Source: JAFGRR01 sp964563855
GTDB taxonomy: Bacteria; Planctomycetota; Phycisphaerae; UBA1845; Fen-1342
DNA length: 64,000 nucleotides
Assembly (NCBI GenBank): GCA_964563855.1
Contig: CAZLYU010000005.1
Coordinates: forward strand, 27,199-91,198
Direction of reading: 5' to 3'
The translations under genes and the position numbers were made by a program. A model generated the notes under the pieces. That model was given only the letters and a program-made list of their open reading frames with translations, did no database searches and was not told the DNA's origin. Every line of letters starts with the position of its first letter. The first letter of the stretch is position 1. This document shows, piece after piece, positions 43,785 through 51,382 of this stretch.

Positions 43785-44453
43785 GTGACCGGCGCCGCCC
43801 CCCATCCACCTACGCCGCCGCCGCCCCTGGGCGCGGCGCCGCGGCGCTTGCTCGCGCTCGGGGCGGTGCTCGTTGTCGCCGGCCTGGCCGTCTTGCCATG
43901 GGACGCGGCGCTGACGAGCCGTCTCGCCGACCTCGCACCGCACGGCTCCGGCGCACGCTTCTGGGTCAAGCAGTCATACCGACTGTTTGACGTGTGGGTC
44001 TATGTCGCCATCGCCATCCTTCTGCTGACGCAAACGCGGCGCTGGCCCATGCTGCGGGGCTACGCAGCGGCGGCGGGACTCTGCGCCGCGGTCGTGCACG
44101 GGCTCAAGTTCGCGGTCGGCAGAGCACGGCCGCAAGTCGACGTCGGGGCCTTCACCTTCGCGCCGCTGCAGTTTCTGGACCAGTACGACGCCTTCCCTTC
44201 CGGCCACACCGCCGGCGCCATGCTGATGGCGTCGCTGTTGGGCGTGTATCTGCCCCCAACGCGCTGGATCCTCATGCCGCTCGTCGCGATCGTCGCGTTC
44301 GCCCGGATCGCGCAAGGGCGGCACTTTCTTTCGGACGTGTTGGTCGGCGGCGGGCTCGCGCTGATCATCGTGCACGTCGTGGTGCTGCGCTTCGGTCCTT
44401 CAGCATTTCATGCCCTTCGCGGTCCGCAAAAGCCTACGCACCCTCACGTCTGA
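43785..44453 (+). CDS. PAP2 family phosphatase
   Basis: 222 residues from GTG 43785, 10 bases after the dehydrogenase. Membrane protein with about five helices. The three PAP2 motifs are present: KFAVGRARP, PSGHT and ARIAQGRHFLSDV. Such enzymes dephosphorylate lipid phosphates such as undecaprenyl pyrophosphate or phosphatidate, using the two His and an Arg. The N-terminus is Pro/Ala-rich and cytoplasmic. Its link with the sugar dehydrogenase suggests a role in envelope lipid or polysaccharide recycling, but this is inferred. Confidence 0.9.
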   Translation: MTGAAPHPPTPPPPLGAAPRRLLALGAVLVVAGLAVLPWDAALTSRLADLAPHGSGARFWVKQSYRLFDVWVYVAIAILLLTQTRRWPMLRGYAAAAGLCAAVVHGLKFAVGRARPQVDVGAFTFAPLQFLDQYDAFPSGHTAGAMLMASLLGVYLPPTRWILMPLVAIVAFARIAQGRHFLSDVLVGGGLALIIVHVVVLRFGPSAFHALRGPQKPTHPHV

Positions 44454-44495
44454 ACCCACCCTTTATCAGCGAACCGCTAGCCGGATGCGCACGCT

Positions 44496-44525
44496 TTGAC
44501 ACGCCATCCCGCGGCTGCTTAGGAA
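44496..44525 (+). promoter_or_regulatory. Candidate promoter of first PEP-CTERM-like gene
   Basis: TTGACA (44496-44501), 18-base spacer, TAGGAA (44520-44525). The same TTGACA-N18-TAG layout occurs before the second paralogue. Confidence 0.5.
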
Positions 44526-44630
44526 CGGGTGTAAGCGGGACGGGTCCCGCGCAGACGCTATGTGAGATTGCACAGGCCCGAGCCTGTCCAGCAGCGCCCG
44601 CGCTGGCGCTCAAAACAAGGGAAAGAGCAG

Positions 44631-45467
44631 ATGAACAAGTTCTTGATTTCGATCGTTACGCTCGCGGCTGTCGCCGCCTCGGCATCGGCGGCGCTCAGCG
44701 GCAACGAGCGCATCGCGTTCACGCGCGATAACGAAGTGTTTGTGCTCGGACCGGGCGGCAGTGTCTCGGCCGGAACGACGATCCACGCCGCCAATACGTC
44801 GTTCTCGGTGCCCGGCATCGCGTACAACCCCTTTGACGGAAATCTCTGGATTTCCAACGGCGACGACAACAGTTTCTACACCATCGATCTCGCGACCGGC
44901 GCGGCGACGCTCCAGTTTGGCTACGGCGGCACCATCGGCGGCGTGAACAGCTCCATCATCTCGTTCGAATTCCGCTCGGACAACGCCGGCGGCTTCGAGC
45001 TGTTCGGCATGCAGGGCGACGTCGTCCGCGTGTTCGACGACACCGGGTCGGAAGTGAGCGCGGTCGACACCGGCCGCAACAGCGGCTTCCCTTCGACCGC
45101 TTACGTCGGCGGCACGTATTACGGCATCCGCACTTCGGATCAAGATTTGTTCGAAATCGACCCCGATACCGGCGCCACGACCAATCTCGGCAACGTCGGC
45201 AATCTGCAGAACTTCTCGCTCGCCGGCGGTGACGGCAATCTCGGCGTGTACTGGGCCGGTGCGCAGGTCAACAACCAGAGTGAACTGGTCTTCGGAACTG
45301 TTGACGTCGGGACGACCCAGTTCAACGAAGTCTATCGTTTCACCGACGTCAGCAACGGCGGCTCGATGGGTCTCGCGACCTTCATGATCCCCTCGCCGGC
45401 CGCGTCGTTCCTGGGCGTAATCGGCTTTGGCGCCGTGGCAGGCCTGCGACGTCGCTTCGCCGCGTAG
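44631..45467 (+). CDS. Secreted protein with PEP-CTERM-like sorting end (copy 1)
   Basis: 278 residues from ATG 44631 (GGAAAGAG upstream). Signal peptide MNKFLISIVTLAAVAASASA, then a beta-propeller-like part with repeated Gly/Asp turns (FDGNLWISNGDDNSFYTIDL, DLATGAATLQFGYGG, FGMQGDVVRVFDD, IDPDTGATTNLGN). The end IPSPAASFLGVIGFGAVAGL plus RRRFAA is a proline-containing motif, hydrophobic helix and Arg-rich tail, i.e. a PEP-CTERM-type exosortase signal in the planctomycete variant. Function unknown. The next gene is a close paralogue. Confidence 0.8.
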   Translation: MNKFLISIVTLAAVAASASAALSGNERIAFTRDNEVFVLGPGGSVSAGTTIHAANTSFSVPGIAYNPFDGNLWISNGDDNSFYTIDLATGAATLQFGYGGTIGGVNSSIISFEFRSDNAGGFELFGMQGDVVRVFDDTGSEVSAVDTGRNSGFPSTAYVGGTYYGIRTSDQDLFEIDPDTGATTNLGNVGNLQNFSLAGGDGNLGVYWAGAQVNNQSELVFGTVDVGTTQFNEVYRFTDVSNGGSMGLATFMIPSPAASFLGVIGFGAVAGLRRRFAA

Positions 45468-45491
45468 TCTTATAAGTCTTTCAAATGACTG

Positions 45492-45535
45492 AGCCGTGGT
45501 TGGCGCATCTGCGTCCAACCACGGCTTTCTCTTTG
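45492..45535 (+). terminator. Rho-independent terminator of copy 1
   Basis: AGCCGTGGTTGG (45492-45503) pairs exactly with CCAACCACGGCT (45515-45526), then TTCTCTTT. Confidence 0.85.
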
Positions 45536-45701
45536 GCATTTTCGATGTGAACGCGACGACCTTCACCGCGTTTTCCCGCTTCGCCGCGTAGTGTCGCGAT
45601 TGAATCACCGCGGAACGCGGGGACGGTCGAGCGGAGCAGATCCGCTTCGGCCGTCCTTTGTTTGCGGCCGCGCTCCCGGTAGCGCTCACGAAGTTTTAAC
45701 G

Positions 45702-45731
45702 TTGACAGCATCGGGGGCGACCGGCTAGTTT
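45702..45731 (+). promoter_or_regulatory. Candidate promoter of second PEP-CTERM-like gene
   Basis: TTGACA (45702-45707), 18-base spacer, TAGTTT (45726-45731), leaving a leader of about 110 bases. Confidence 0.5.
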
Positions 45732-45848
45732 CCGACACTCGGAGCGGAAGAGGCAACCACTCCTACACTGGGCAAGGTTCGCGTGGGCCGGGGGTTCGGC
45801 TCGCAACCAAGTTGCGCTAACGGCCTCAGCGCGGAAAGAAAGGGTTTC

Positions 45849-46679
45849 ATGATGAGCAAGGTATTGGTAAGTGCTGCCGCATTGGCGGTCGTCGCGGCGT
45901 CGGCTTCCGCCGCGCTCACGGGCAATGAGCGCATCGCGTTCACCCGTGGCAATGAAGTCTTCGTGCTGAGCCCCAATGGCTCGGTCTCGGCCGGCACGAC
46001 GGTCAACGCCGCCGGAAAGACGTTCTCGATTCCGGGCATCGCCTACAACCAGTTTGACGGCAAGTTCTGGATCTCGAACGGCGACGACAACAGCTTTTAC
46101 ACCGTCGACCTGGCCACCGGCGCCGCGACGCTCGAGTTCTCGTACGGCAGCACGCCCGGCGGAAGCGGCTCGATCATCTCGTTCGACTTCCGCAGCAACG
46201 GCAGCGGCGGCTTCGAGGTGTTCGGTATGCAGGGCGATGTGGTCCGCGTGTTCGATAACGCCGGCGTTCAGCAGAGCGCGATCGACACCGGCCTGGGCAG
46301 CAACTTTGCCTCGACCGGCGAAATCGGCGGAACCTACTACGGCATCCGCACGACCGACCAACAGTTGTTCTCGATCGATCCCGACACCGGCGCCACCGCG
46401 TCGATCGCCACCGTCGGCACCGGCCCCTACACCCTCGCGGGTGGCGACGGCTTCCTCGGGACCTACTGGGCCGGCGCTCAGGTCAACAACAGCAGCGAGC
46501 TCATCTTCGGCACCGTCGACGTGACCGACGGCTCGTTCATCGAGTCGTACCGCTTCGCCGACGTCAGCACCTCGGGGTCGATGGGTGTGGCCACCTTCCT
46601 GATCCCGTCGCCGGGCGCCGTCTTCCTCGGCGTCATCGGCTTCGGCGCCATCACCGGTCTGCGTCGTCGCTTCGCTTAG
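45849..46679 (+). CDS. Secreted protein with PEP-CTERM-like sorting end (copy 2)
   Basis: 276 residues from ATG 45849 (a second ATG is at 45852; AAAGAAAGGG lies upstream). A paralogue of the preceding gene along its length: signal peptide MMSKVLVSAAALAVVAASAS, the same ALTGNERIAFTRGNEVFVLS start, FWISNGDDNSFYTVDLATGA, FGMQGDVVRVFDNAG, IDPDTGATASIATV, and the end IPSPGAVFLGVIGFGAITGL plus RRRFA. Tandem duplication with retained promoter and terminator for each copy. Same proposed fate: exosortase-type sorting to the surface. Function unknown. Confidence 0.8.
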   Translation: MMSKVLVSAAALAVVAASASAALTGNERIAFTRGNEVFVLSPNGSVSAGTTVNAAGKTFSIPGIAYNQFDGKFWISNGDDNSFYTVDLATGAATLEFSYGSTPGGSGSIISFDFRSNGSGGFEVFGMQGDVVRVFDNAGVQQSAIDTGLGSNFASTGEIGGTYYGIRTTDQQLFSIDPDTGATASIATVGTGPYTLAGGDGFLGTYWAGAQVNNSSELIFGTVDVTDGSFIESYRFADVSTSGSMGVATFLIPSPGAVFLGVIGFGAITGLRRRFA

Positions 46680-46705
46680 TCGCGACTGACGATCAAGCCA
46701 ACCAG

Positions 46706-46740
46706 AGAAGGCCGTGGCGATCCGCCGCGGCCTTCTTTCA
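46706..46740 (+). terminator. Rho-independent terminator of copy 2
   Basis: AGAAGGCCGTGGCG (46706-46719) pairs with CGCCGCGGCCTTCT (46723-46736, one G-T pair) around a 3-base loop, followed by TTCATTT. It also separates the gene from the convergent GT39-like gene. Confidence 0.85.
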
Positions 46741-46774
46741 TTTCCCACCGATGCTTTCCCATGATCGACCCCCG

Positions 46775-48469
46775 TTACGAGCCCGACTCCCGCGCGTAGC
46801 GATACACATAAATGATCTCGTTCTTACGCCCCGGCCCCTTCACTCGGTGCTCGCGAATTTCATCCGGCGGCCCGAGCGCGTCACGCGCCGCCGCCAGATA
46901 CGCATCGAGCTGCGCCTGCGGAAACTCCGTGAGCTTCTCGTTATGCTCCGCCCAGTAGACCAGCAGCCAGACATCGCCGCTCCCCTCCGGAAAGCCCAAC
47001 GTCCCAGGTGAGGGCGACCAGAGTGCGCCGTCGTCCGCAGGTCCCGGCGGGGCGAACCGCAGCACGTCAAACACGAACACCGCGCCCATCCCGCGCCAGT
47101 CGTAAAAGGTCGGCGCCCACTCGGGCGCGCTTCGCTCCACGGCGTTGAACACCACCCATTGATCTTGCGGCTCGCTGTCTTTCGCAACCTCGCGGATGGC
47201 GCGATAGCTGTTGTACGACTCCTCCGTCGCATACGGCAACGCCATGTCCGTAACCAACCCGCCCACCGCAAACGCCGACACGCTCACGACAAACGTCCCC
47301 GCCGCTAGACGCATGTAGTCATGCCGCCTCACCAACCAGCGCAGCGCCACGAACAAACCCTGACCCGCGAACAGACAGACCACCGGCGCCAGGTGTTGCG
47401 CAATCCGCTGTACGCCGCCGTACGGATACGCCTTGGCGGCGGCGGCCACGAGATTGAGTGCAAAGGGCGCGAGCAGCAGCAACGCCAGCATCGGGCGCCG
47501 CCGCGCAACATACACAGCCCCAATGCAGAACAGCGCGAACGTAATGCCGCTGGTTGGCGCCTGCCCGCCGTGCGGGAACGCCGAGAGATACCCCGTGTGA
47601 ATCCCCATAAACCAAACCGGAATCATCCACACGCGATCGAGCGGCGGCCACGCCTGCAGCCAGAGCGCCGTCGCGCCGAGCTCCGAAGCCGCTGCGGAGT
47701 GCGGCTTGGCGTAGCTGACGTACATCAGCACAAAACTCACACACAACAGCACGCCGAACGTTCCGCCCAGCGCTAGCGGCCGCCACGAACGACGCCAATC
47801 CCGCATCCCCTGCACGACCAGCGTCAGGCCGATTCCTCCCGCAACAAACACAAACGGATACGAACACCACACCCCCACGAGCGCGAGCAGCAGCAATCCG
47901 AACCACGAAACCCAGCGGCGATCATCCCCCAGCACCCGCCATGCCAGCCACAGCGCGAGCACCGAGAACATCAGATCGCCGGCATACGCCTTCAGTTCGA
48001 CCGCGTGCCGCACCACGTAGTACGCCGGCCCCAAGAAGGTCAGTGCGAGCAAGCCGGCGGTGCGCGAAATCGTGCTCGCGCACAGCCGCCAAAACAGCAG
48101 CAACCCCGCCAGACCGCATACCGTCGGCAAGAGGCGTAAGGCCCACTCTGAGAGTCCAAGCAATTGCGCGAGCGCGAGATTCGCCCACATGAACCCCAGC
48201 GGTACGATCTGCCCGAACAGCAGCGGCTCACGCATCCCCGCGAAGTCGCGCACATAAAAGTTGACGGCGACGAACGATTCATCGCCCCAGAACGGAAAGC
48301 GGATCGCGTAGCGCACCACGCGCCGCAGAATGCTGAGCACGAGAATCAGACCGGTGAGCGTCGCGATCGATAGCCGCCGTCGGGGGTCGAGCAGCCAGTC
48401 GCAAGCGCGGATGAATGGGTTCACACGCGCTGCGCGCGGCCGCGCGGGTGGGGCGCCGGGTGTCGTCAT
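46775..48469 (-). CDS. GT39-like integral membrane glycosyltransferase
   Basis: 564 residues with about ten membrane helices. The first periplasmic loop contains FPFWGDESFVAVNFYVRDFA, with an acidic Asp-Glu pair like that of the DPM mannosyltransferase/ArnT-type (GT39/GT83) enzymes that use polyprenyl-phosphate sugars. Further typical parts are LRLLPTVCGLAGLLLFWRL and a long C-terminal periplasmic domain (about 430-564) of mixed fold with QWVVFNAVERSAPEW. Acceptor unknown. It converges on the PEP-CTERM-like pair; protein glycosylation of sorted proteins would be a speculation only. Confidence 0.75.
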   Translation of the reverse strand: MTTPGAPPARPRAARVNPFIRACDWLLDPRRRLSIATLTGLILVLSILRRVVRYAIRFPFWGDESFVAVNFYVRDFAGMREPLLFGQIVPLGFMWANLALAQLLGLSEWALRLLPTVCGLAGLLLFWRLCASTISRTAGLLALTFLGPAYYVVRHAVELKAYAGDLMFSVLALWLAWRVLGDDRRWVSWFGLLLLALVGVWCSYPFVFVAGGIGLTLVVQGMRDWRRSWRPLALGGTFGVLLCVSFVLMYVSYAKPHSAAASELGATALWLQAWPPLDRVWMIPVWFMGIHTGYLSAFPHGGQAPTSGITFALFCIGAVYVARRRPMLALLLLAPFALNLVAAAAKAYPYGGVQRIAQHLAPVVCLFAGQGLFVALRWLVRRHDYMRLAAGTFVVSVSAFAVGGLVTDMALPYATEESYNSYRAIREVAKDSEPQDQWVVFNAVERSAPEWAPTFYDWRGMGAVFVFDVLRFAPPGPADDGALWSPSPGTLGFPEGSGDVWLLVYWAEHNEKLTEFPQAQLDAYLAAARDALGPPDEIREHRVKGPGRKNEIIYVYRYARESGS

Positions 48470-48610
48470 GACCGCAATTCAAGCGACAGCCCCGCATTCC
48501 CGCAATTCGCGAATCTCATCTCCCGTCGCAATTCCACCCGATACCCTCTTTCAAGAGCCAAACGGCGGGTAGCATGTTGCGTGCCGTTGCCGCCAACCCA
48601 GGAGTTTGCT

Positions 48611-49483
48611 GTGCCCACGACTCGACGCGGTGTTTTCTACGTCAGCAGCCTCGCCATCGCCGCCACCTTGGCGCTCGCCTGGGTGACCGCTCTGCCAACG
48701 CAGAGCGGTCTGCTGATCGTCGACGCGCCGCAGGCGCTTGTACGCGAGACCGACAGCTTCGAGCACCGGCAAGAGTTGCTCAAGCGCTACACGCTCGCGA
48801 AACGCGATCAGGAGGCCTTCGTGGAGCTCGCCAAGCAGCGCTACCACGAGAACATCCGCGGCTACACGGCGACGTTCACCAAGCAGGAGCGTGTTCAGGG
48901 CCGCCTGTTGCAGGTGCAGCAAATGCTGTTCCGCTATCGCGTTGACCCCAAAGCGCTCTACCTCGAGTTCCTGCAGAACGCCGACAAGGTCCAGCGCGTC
49001 CTCTGGGAGCCGACCAAGCCGGAATACACCAACGCAAACGGCGAACCGCAGGCCCGCGTCGAACCGCTCATCCTCGCGGCGCGACTTCTCGGCTATACCG
49101 ACATCTACTGGCCGATCGACGGTCCCGCCGCCCGAGCCGCCAGCCGCCACACCATCGCGTTCGCCGGCTTCGGCGCCTTCTTCCAACTCTGGGACAAATA
49201 CCACGAGATCGGAACCCGGCGCGGCGACGTCCGCCTCTCTTGCGGCGGCCTCGGCGAACTCGACGGCCGCCCCACCGTCATCATCATTCGCGAACTCCCC
49301 TACACCGGCCTCAACGGGATCTATCCCGACGCCCGCCTGATCATCCACTTCGATCTCGAGCATCTCGTCCCGGTCGCCGTCTATGCCTATGCCGACAAAG
49401 CCGAAACGCAGTTGCTCGGCAGCTACGTCTACACCGACGTCGAGATCAATCCGAACTTCGACGAAGACGCGTTCTCCTTCTAA
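48611..49483 (+). CDS. DUF1571 protein
   Basis: 290 residues from GTG 48611 (CAGGAG 6 bases upstream; GTG 48581 is less likely). N-terminal membrane segment GVFYVSSLAIAATLALAWVT, probably an uncleaved anchor or signal. DUF1571 core: YTATFTKQERVQGRLLQVQQ, then MLFRYRVDPKALYLEFLQ, and a C-terminal IYPDARLIIHFDLEHLVPVA. The family is a periplasmic, LolA-like fold in planctomycetes and proteobacteria; function unknown to me. A zinc-ribbon protein gene follows 43 bases later. Confidence 0.82.
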   Translation: MPTTRRGVFYVSSLAIAATLALAWVTALPTQSGLLIVDAPQALVRETDSFEHRQELLKRYTLAKRDQEAFVELAKQRYHENIRGYTATFTKQERVQGRLLQVQQMLFRYRVDPKALYLEFLQNADKVQRVLWEPTKPEYTNANGEPQARVEPLILAARLLGYTDIYWPIDGPAARAASRHTIAFAGFGAFFQLWDKYHEIGTRRGDVRLSCGGLGELDGRPTVIIIRELPYTGLNGIYPDARLIIHFDLEHLVPVAVYAYADKAETQLLGSYVYTDVEINPNFDEDAFSF

Positions 49484-49526
49484 AGCACGGGATGGACTCC
49501 ACCGACGTGAGCGACGCTGACGGCCC

Positions 49527-50003
49527 ATGAACTCCTGGTGGACCTTACTCTACATCGAACGCGAGATGGCGATTCTGCCGGATGATGCGACGCGCGAGCG
49601 AATCTGGAAGGAGATCGAGCACAAGGGGGACGCCCAGGTCAGTCGGGCGTGGTGGGCGGCCTTGGGGACGCTCGTTTCATTCTTCCTAGGACGCGTGCTC
49701 GGCAGCTACCTCTGGACGTTGGCGGGGCCGCTGCAGTTCGGATGGAAACGGGCGTGGGGCTGGATTCTGGGCGGCCTCGTTGCCGCGCTCTTCGGGATCT
49801 TTTGCTACTGGCGCATGCGACGCATTTATCAGCGGCTGCTGCGCGAACGAATCTCCGCCGAAGGAATCCCGCTCTGCGTATGCTGCGGCTACTGCCTGGT
49901 CGGCCTCGAGCAGCCGCAGCGCTGCCCCGAATGCGGCGGCGCGCCCGGCGCAGCCAAGGCTCCGCCGGAGCCGAGCGTTCCGCCTATCGCGACCCGCTCG
50001 TGA
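49527..50003 (+). CDS. Membrane protein with C-terminal zinc ribbon
   Basis: 158 residues from ATG 49527. Two hydrophobic segments (about residues 42-65 and 72-92) follow a charged N-terminal helix. The C-terminal tail has CVCCGYCLVGLEQPQRCPEC, two CxxC pairs that would form a small zinc ribbon, as seen in several short planctomycete membrane proteins. No family name is known to me. It converges on the intron-split tRNA gene. Confidence 0.6.
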   Translation: MNSWWTLLYIEREMAILPDDATRERIWKEIEHKGDAQVSRAWWAALGTLVSFFLGRVLGSYLWTLAGPLQFGWKRAWGWILGGLVAALFGIFCYWRMRRIYQRLLRERISAEGIPLCVCCGYCLVGLEQPQRCPECGGAPGAAKAPPEPSVPPIATRS

Positions 50004-50027
50004 TGGGTTCGACCACGAGATGGTCAG

Positions 50028-50377
50028 TGGGCCCAGCAGGATTCGAACCTGCGACCAGCCGATTATGCAAGCAATCCCGCGGTTTCCCGCCGGCTCGGAC
50101 TGTCCCTTCACCCGGTCTGGGTGGGCTGCCGTCCAGTCTCTACACACGCCCGGACCGCGACGCACGCCGCGATCCTGCTTGGCTCGGGATTGGCATAGGC
50201 GTTTCCACCCTTAGCGTTCCCCGAATTTGACAGCCTGCGCATCTCGACGTTCCCGCCGAGAGGACCCAGCACGACGTGACATAGCATGCCTGACGGCGTC
50301 CAACGGTCGCCGCCCCGCTCGCCTTAGCCTGCGCCGCGCACTTAAGTCGGCCGCTCTAACCGCTGAGCTATAGGCCC
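50028..50377 (-). tRNA. tRNA-Ile(CAU), split by a group I intron
   Basis: Joining 50377-50345 with 50067-50028 gives a complete 73-nt tRNA: acceptor GGGCCTA/TGGGCCC, D arm GCTC-AGCGGTTA-GAGC, anticodon stem GCCGA/TCGGC with loop CTCATAA, variable TGGTC, T arm GCAGG-TTCGAAT-CCTGC and discriminator A. CCA is not encoded. The anticodon is CAT. I call it Ile2 (C34 to be changed to lysidine by TilS), not elongator Met, because the 8-base D loop and the CGACTCATAATCG anticodon arm match bacterial Ile(CAU). The 277-nt insertion lies between U33 and C34. It lies just downstream of the HDAC-like gene on the same strand. Confidence 0.88.
50068..50344 (-). ncRNA. Group I self-splicing intron in tRNA-Ile(CAU)
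   Basis: 277 nt, no protein frame. The intron follows U33 and ends in G (omega-G). Helices read on the minus strand, intron numbering from 50344: P1 pairs exon GCCGACU (tRNA 27-33) with intron 30-36 GGGCGGC, with U33-G30 wobble at the splice site and one A-G mismatch; P3 GCCGTC 48-53 with GACGGC 212-217; hairpin 84-91/96-103; P4 TCGGG 121-125 with CCCGA 157-161; P5 GGGTG 135-139/CGCCT 144-148 with a GAAA loop; P7 GACTG 207-211 with CAGTC 243-247; P8 CACCC 222-226/GGGTG 232-236; P9 GCGG-GAAA-CCGC 255-266. The core strings AGAGACTGGACGG and CCCGAGCCAAGC resemble IC3 introns of tRNA-Leu(UAA) in cyanobacteria. Confidence 0.9.
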
Positions 50378-50428
50378 CAGCAATCTCCCGACAGTCTACC
50401 GACGCCCGCGCACCAAATCGACCGCGGC

Positions 50429-51382
50429 CTAACTCACGCCCGCCAGCAGCCGCACATGCGCCGCCACGTTGCGCTCGAGCACGCCGAGGTTGTAACCGCC
50501 TTCCATCAGGCTCAGCACCCGACCGTCGCAGATCTGGTCCGCCAGCTCGATGCATCGCCGCGTCACCCACGCGTAGCTGTCGTCGGTCAGTTCGAGGTTG
50601 CCCAGCGGATCGTCGGTATGGGCATCGAATCCGGCGGACAGGATTAACAGCTCCGGCGCGTAACGCTGAATCTCGGGCGCCACGCGCCGCTCAAACGCCT
50701 TGCGAAACTGCGAATCGCCGGCGCCCGGTTTCAGCGGCACGTTCAGCGTAAAGCCTTCGCCGTCGCCGCGACCGCGCTCTTCCGCGAACCCGGTGTGCGG
50801 GTAGAGATATCGCGGATGCCCGTGAATGCTGACATACAACACGCGTGCGTCGTGTTCGAAGATGTGCTGCGTCCCGTTGCCGTGGTGTACGTCGAAGTCG
50901 AAGATCAACACCCGCCGCAGCCCGTGCACCTCGTGCAACGCCCGCGCCGCCACCGCCGCGTTGTTGAAGAAACAAAAGCCCATCGCGCGATCAAACTCGG
51001 CGTGATGCCCCGGCGGTCGCGCCGCGACGAACGCTCGCTGCACGTCCCCCCGCGCGATGGCGGCAGCCCCCTGCAACGCCGCTCCGGCCGACAGCCGCGC
51101 CACCTCCCAACTGTCCGGACACACCGGGCAATCCGGCGTGTCGATGTAAGGCCACGCCTGCTTACACGCATCCTTGATTCGCGCCACGTACGTCGGCGCG
51201 TGCGCGCGGTGCAGCGACTCGTCATCCGCGAGCACCGGCGAGAGTCGCAACGCGCTTTCGAGCACACCCGCCGACTGCAGCCCACGATCAACCGCATCGA
51301 GCCGCTCGGCCCGCTCCGGATGCCCACGTCCCGTGTCATGCCGTCGAAAGCGTTCGTCGTAGACAATGCCGAGGGTCGTCAT
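50429..51382 (-). CDS. Histone deacetylase family amidohydrolase
   Basis: 317 residues. Class II-type deacetylase fold with catalytic zinc. The His-His pair is in RPPGHHAEFDRAMGFCFFN, metal ligands in FDFDVHHGNGTQ and the second Asp in SAGFDAHTDDPLG; the transition-state Tyr region is EGGYNLGVLER. Bacterial members deacetylate small molecules such as polyamines or acetoin-type substrates, or proteins; which one is unknown here. Starts at ATG 51382, overlapping the thymidylate synthase-like gene by four bases, so it belongs to that transcription unit. A polyamine operon (pdaD-speB) is elsewhere in the window. Confidence 0.93.
   Translation of the reverse strand: MTTLGIVYDERFRRHDTGRGHPERAERLDAVDRGLQSAGVLESALRLSPVLADDESLHRAHAPTYVARIKDACKQAWPYIDTPDCPVCPDSWEVARLSAGAALQGAAAIARGDVQRAFVAARPPGHHAEFDRAMGFCFFNNAAVAARALHEVHGLRRVLIFDFDVHHGNGTQHIFEHDARVLYVSIHGHPRYLYPHTGFAEERGRGDGEGFTLNVPLKPGAGDSQFRKAFERRVAPEIQRYAPELLILSAGFDAHTDDPLGNLELTDDSYAWVTRRCIELADQICDGRVLSLMEGGYNLGVLERNVAAHVRLLAGVS

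Noticed and set aside
49649..50230. Frames running through the split tRNA and intron, which could suggest an intron-encoded protein
   Set aside because: They are shadows of the zinc-ribbon gene running into the tRNA; no homing-endonuclease motif (LAGLIDADG, GIY-YIG, HNH) is present.
50068..50344. Anticodon UAU from a splice point one base later
   Set aside because: It would need an intron ending in C instead of the required G and a weaker P1.
50028..50377. Reading the tRNA-Ile as a broken or rearranged pseudogene
   Set aside because: Both halves are perfect and rejoin in frame with a 7-base loop, and the insert has a full group I core.
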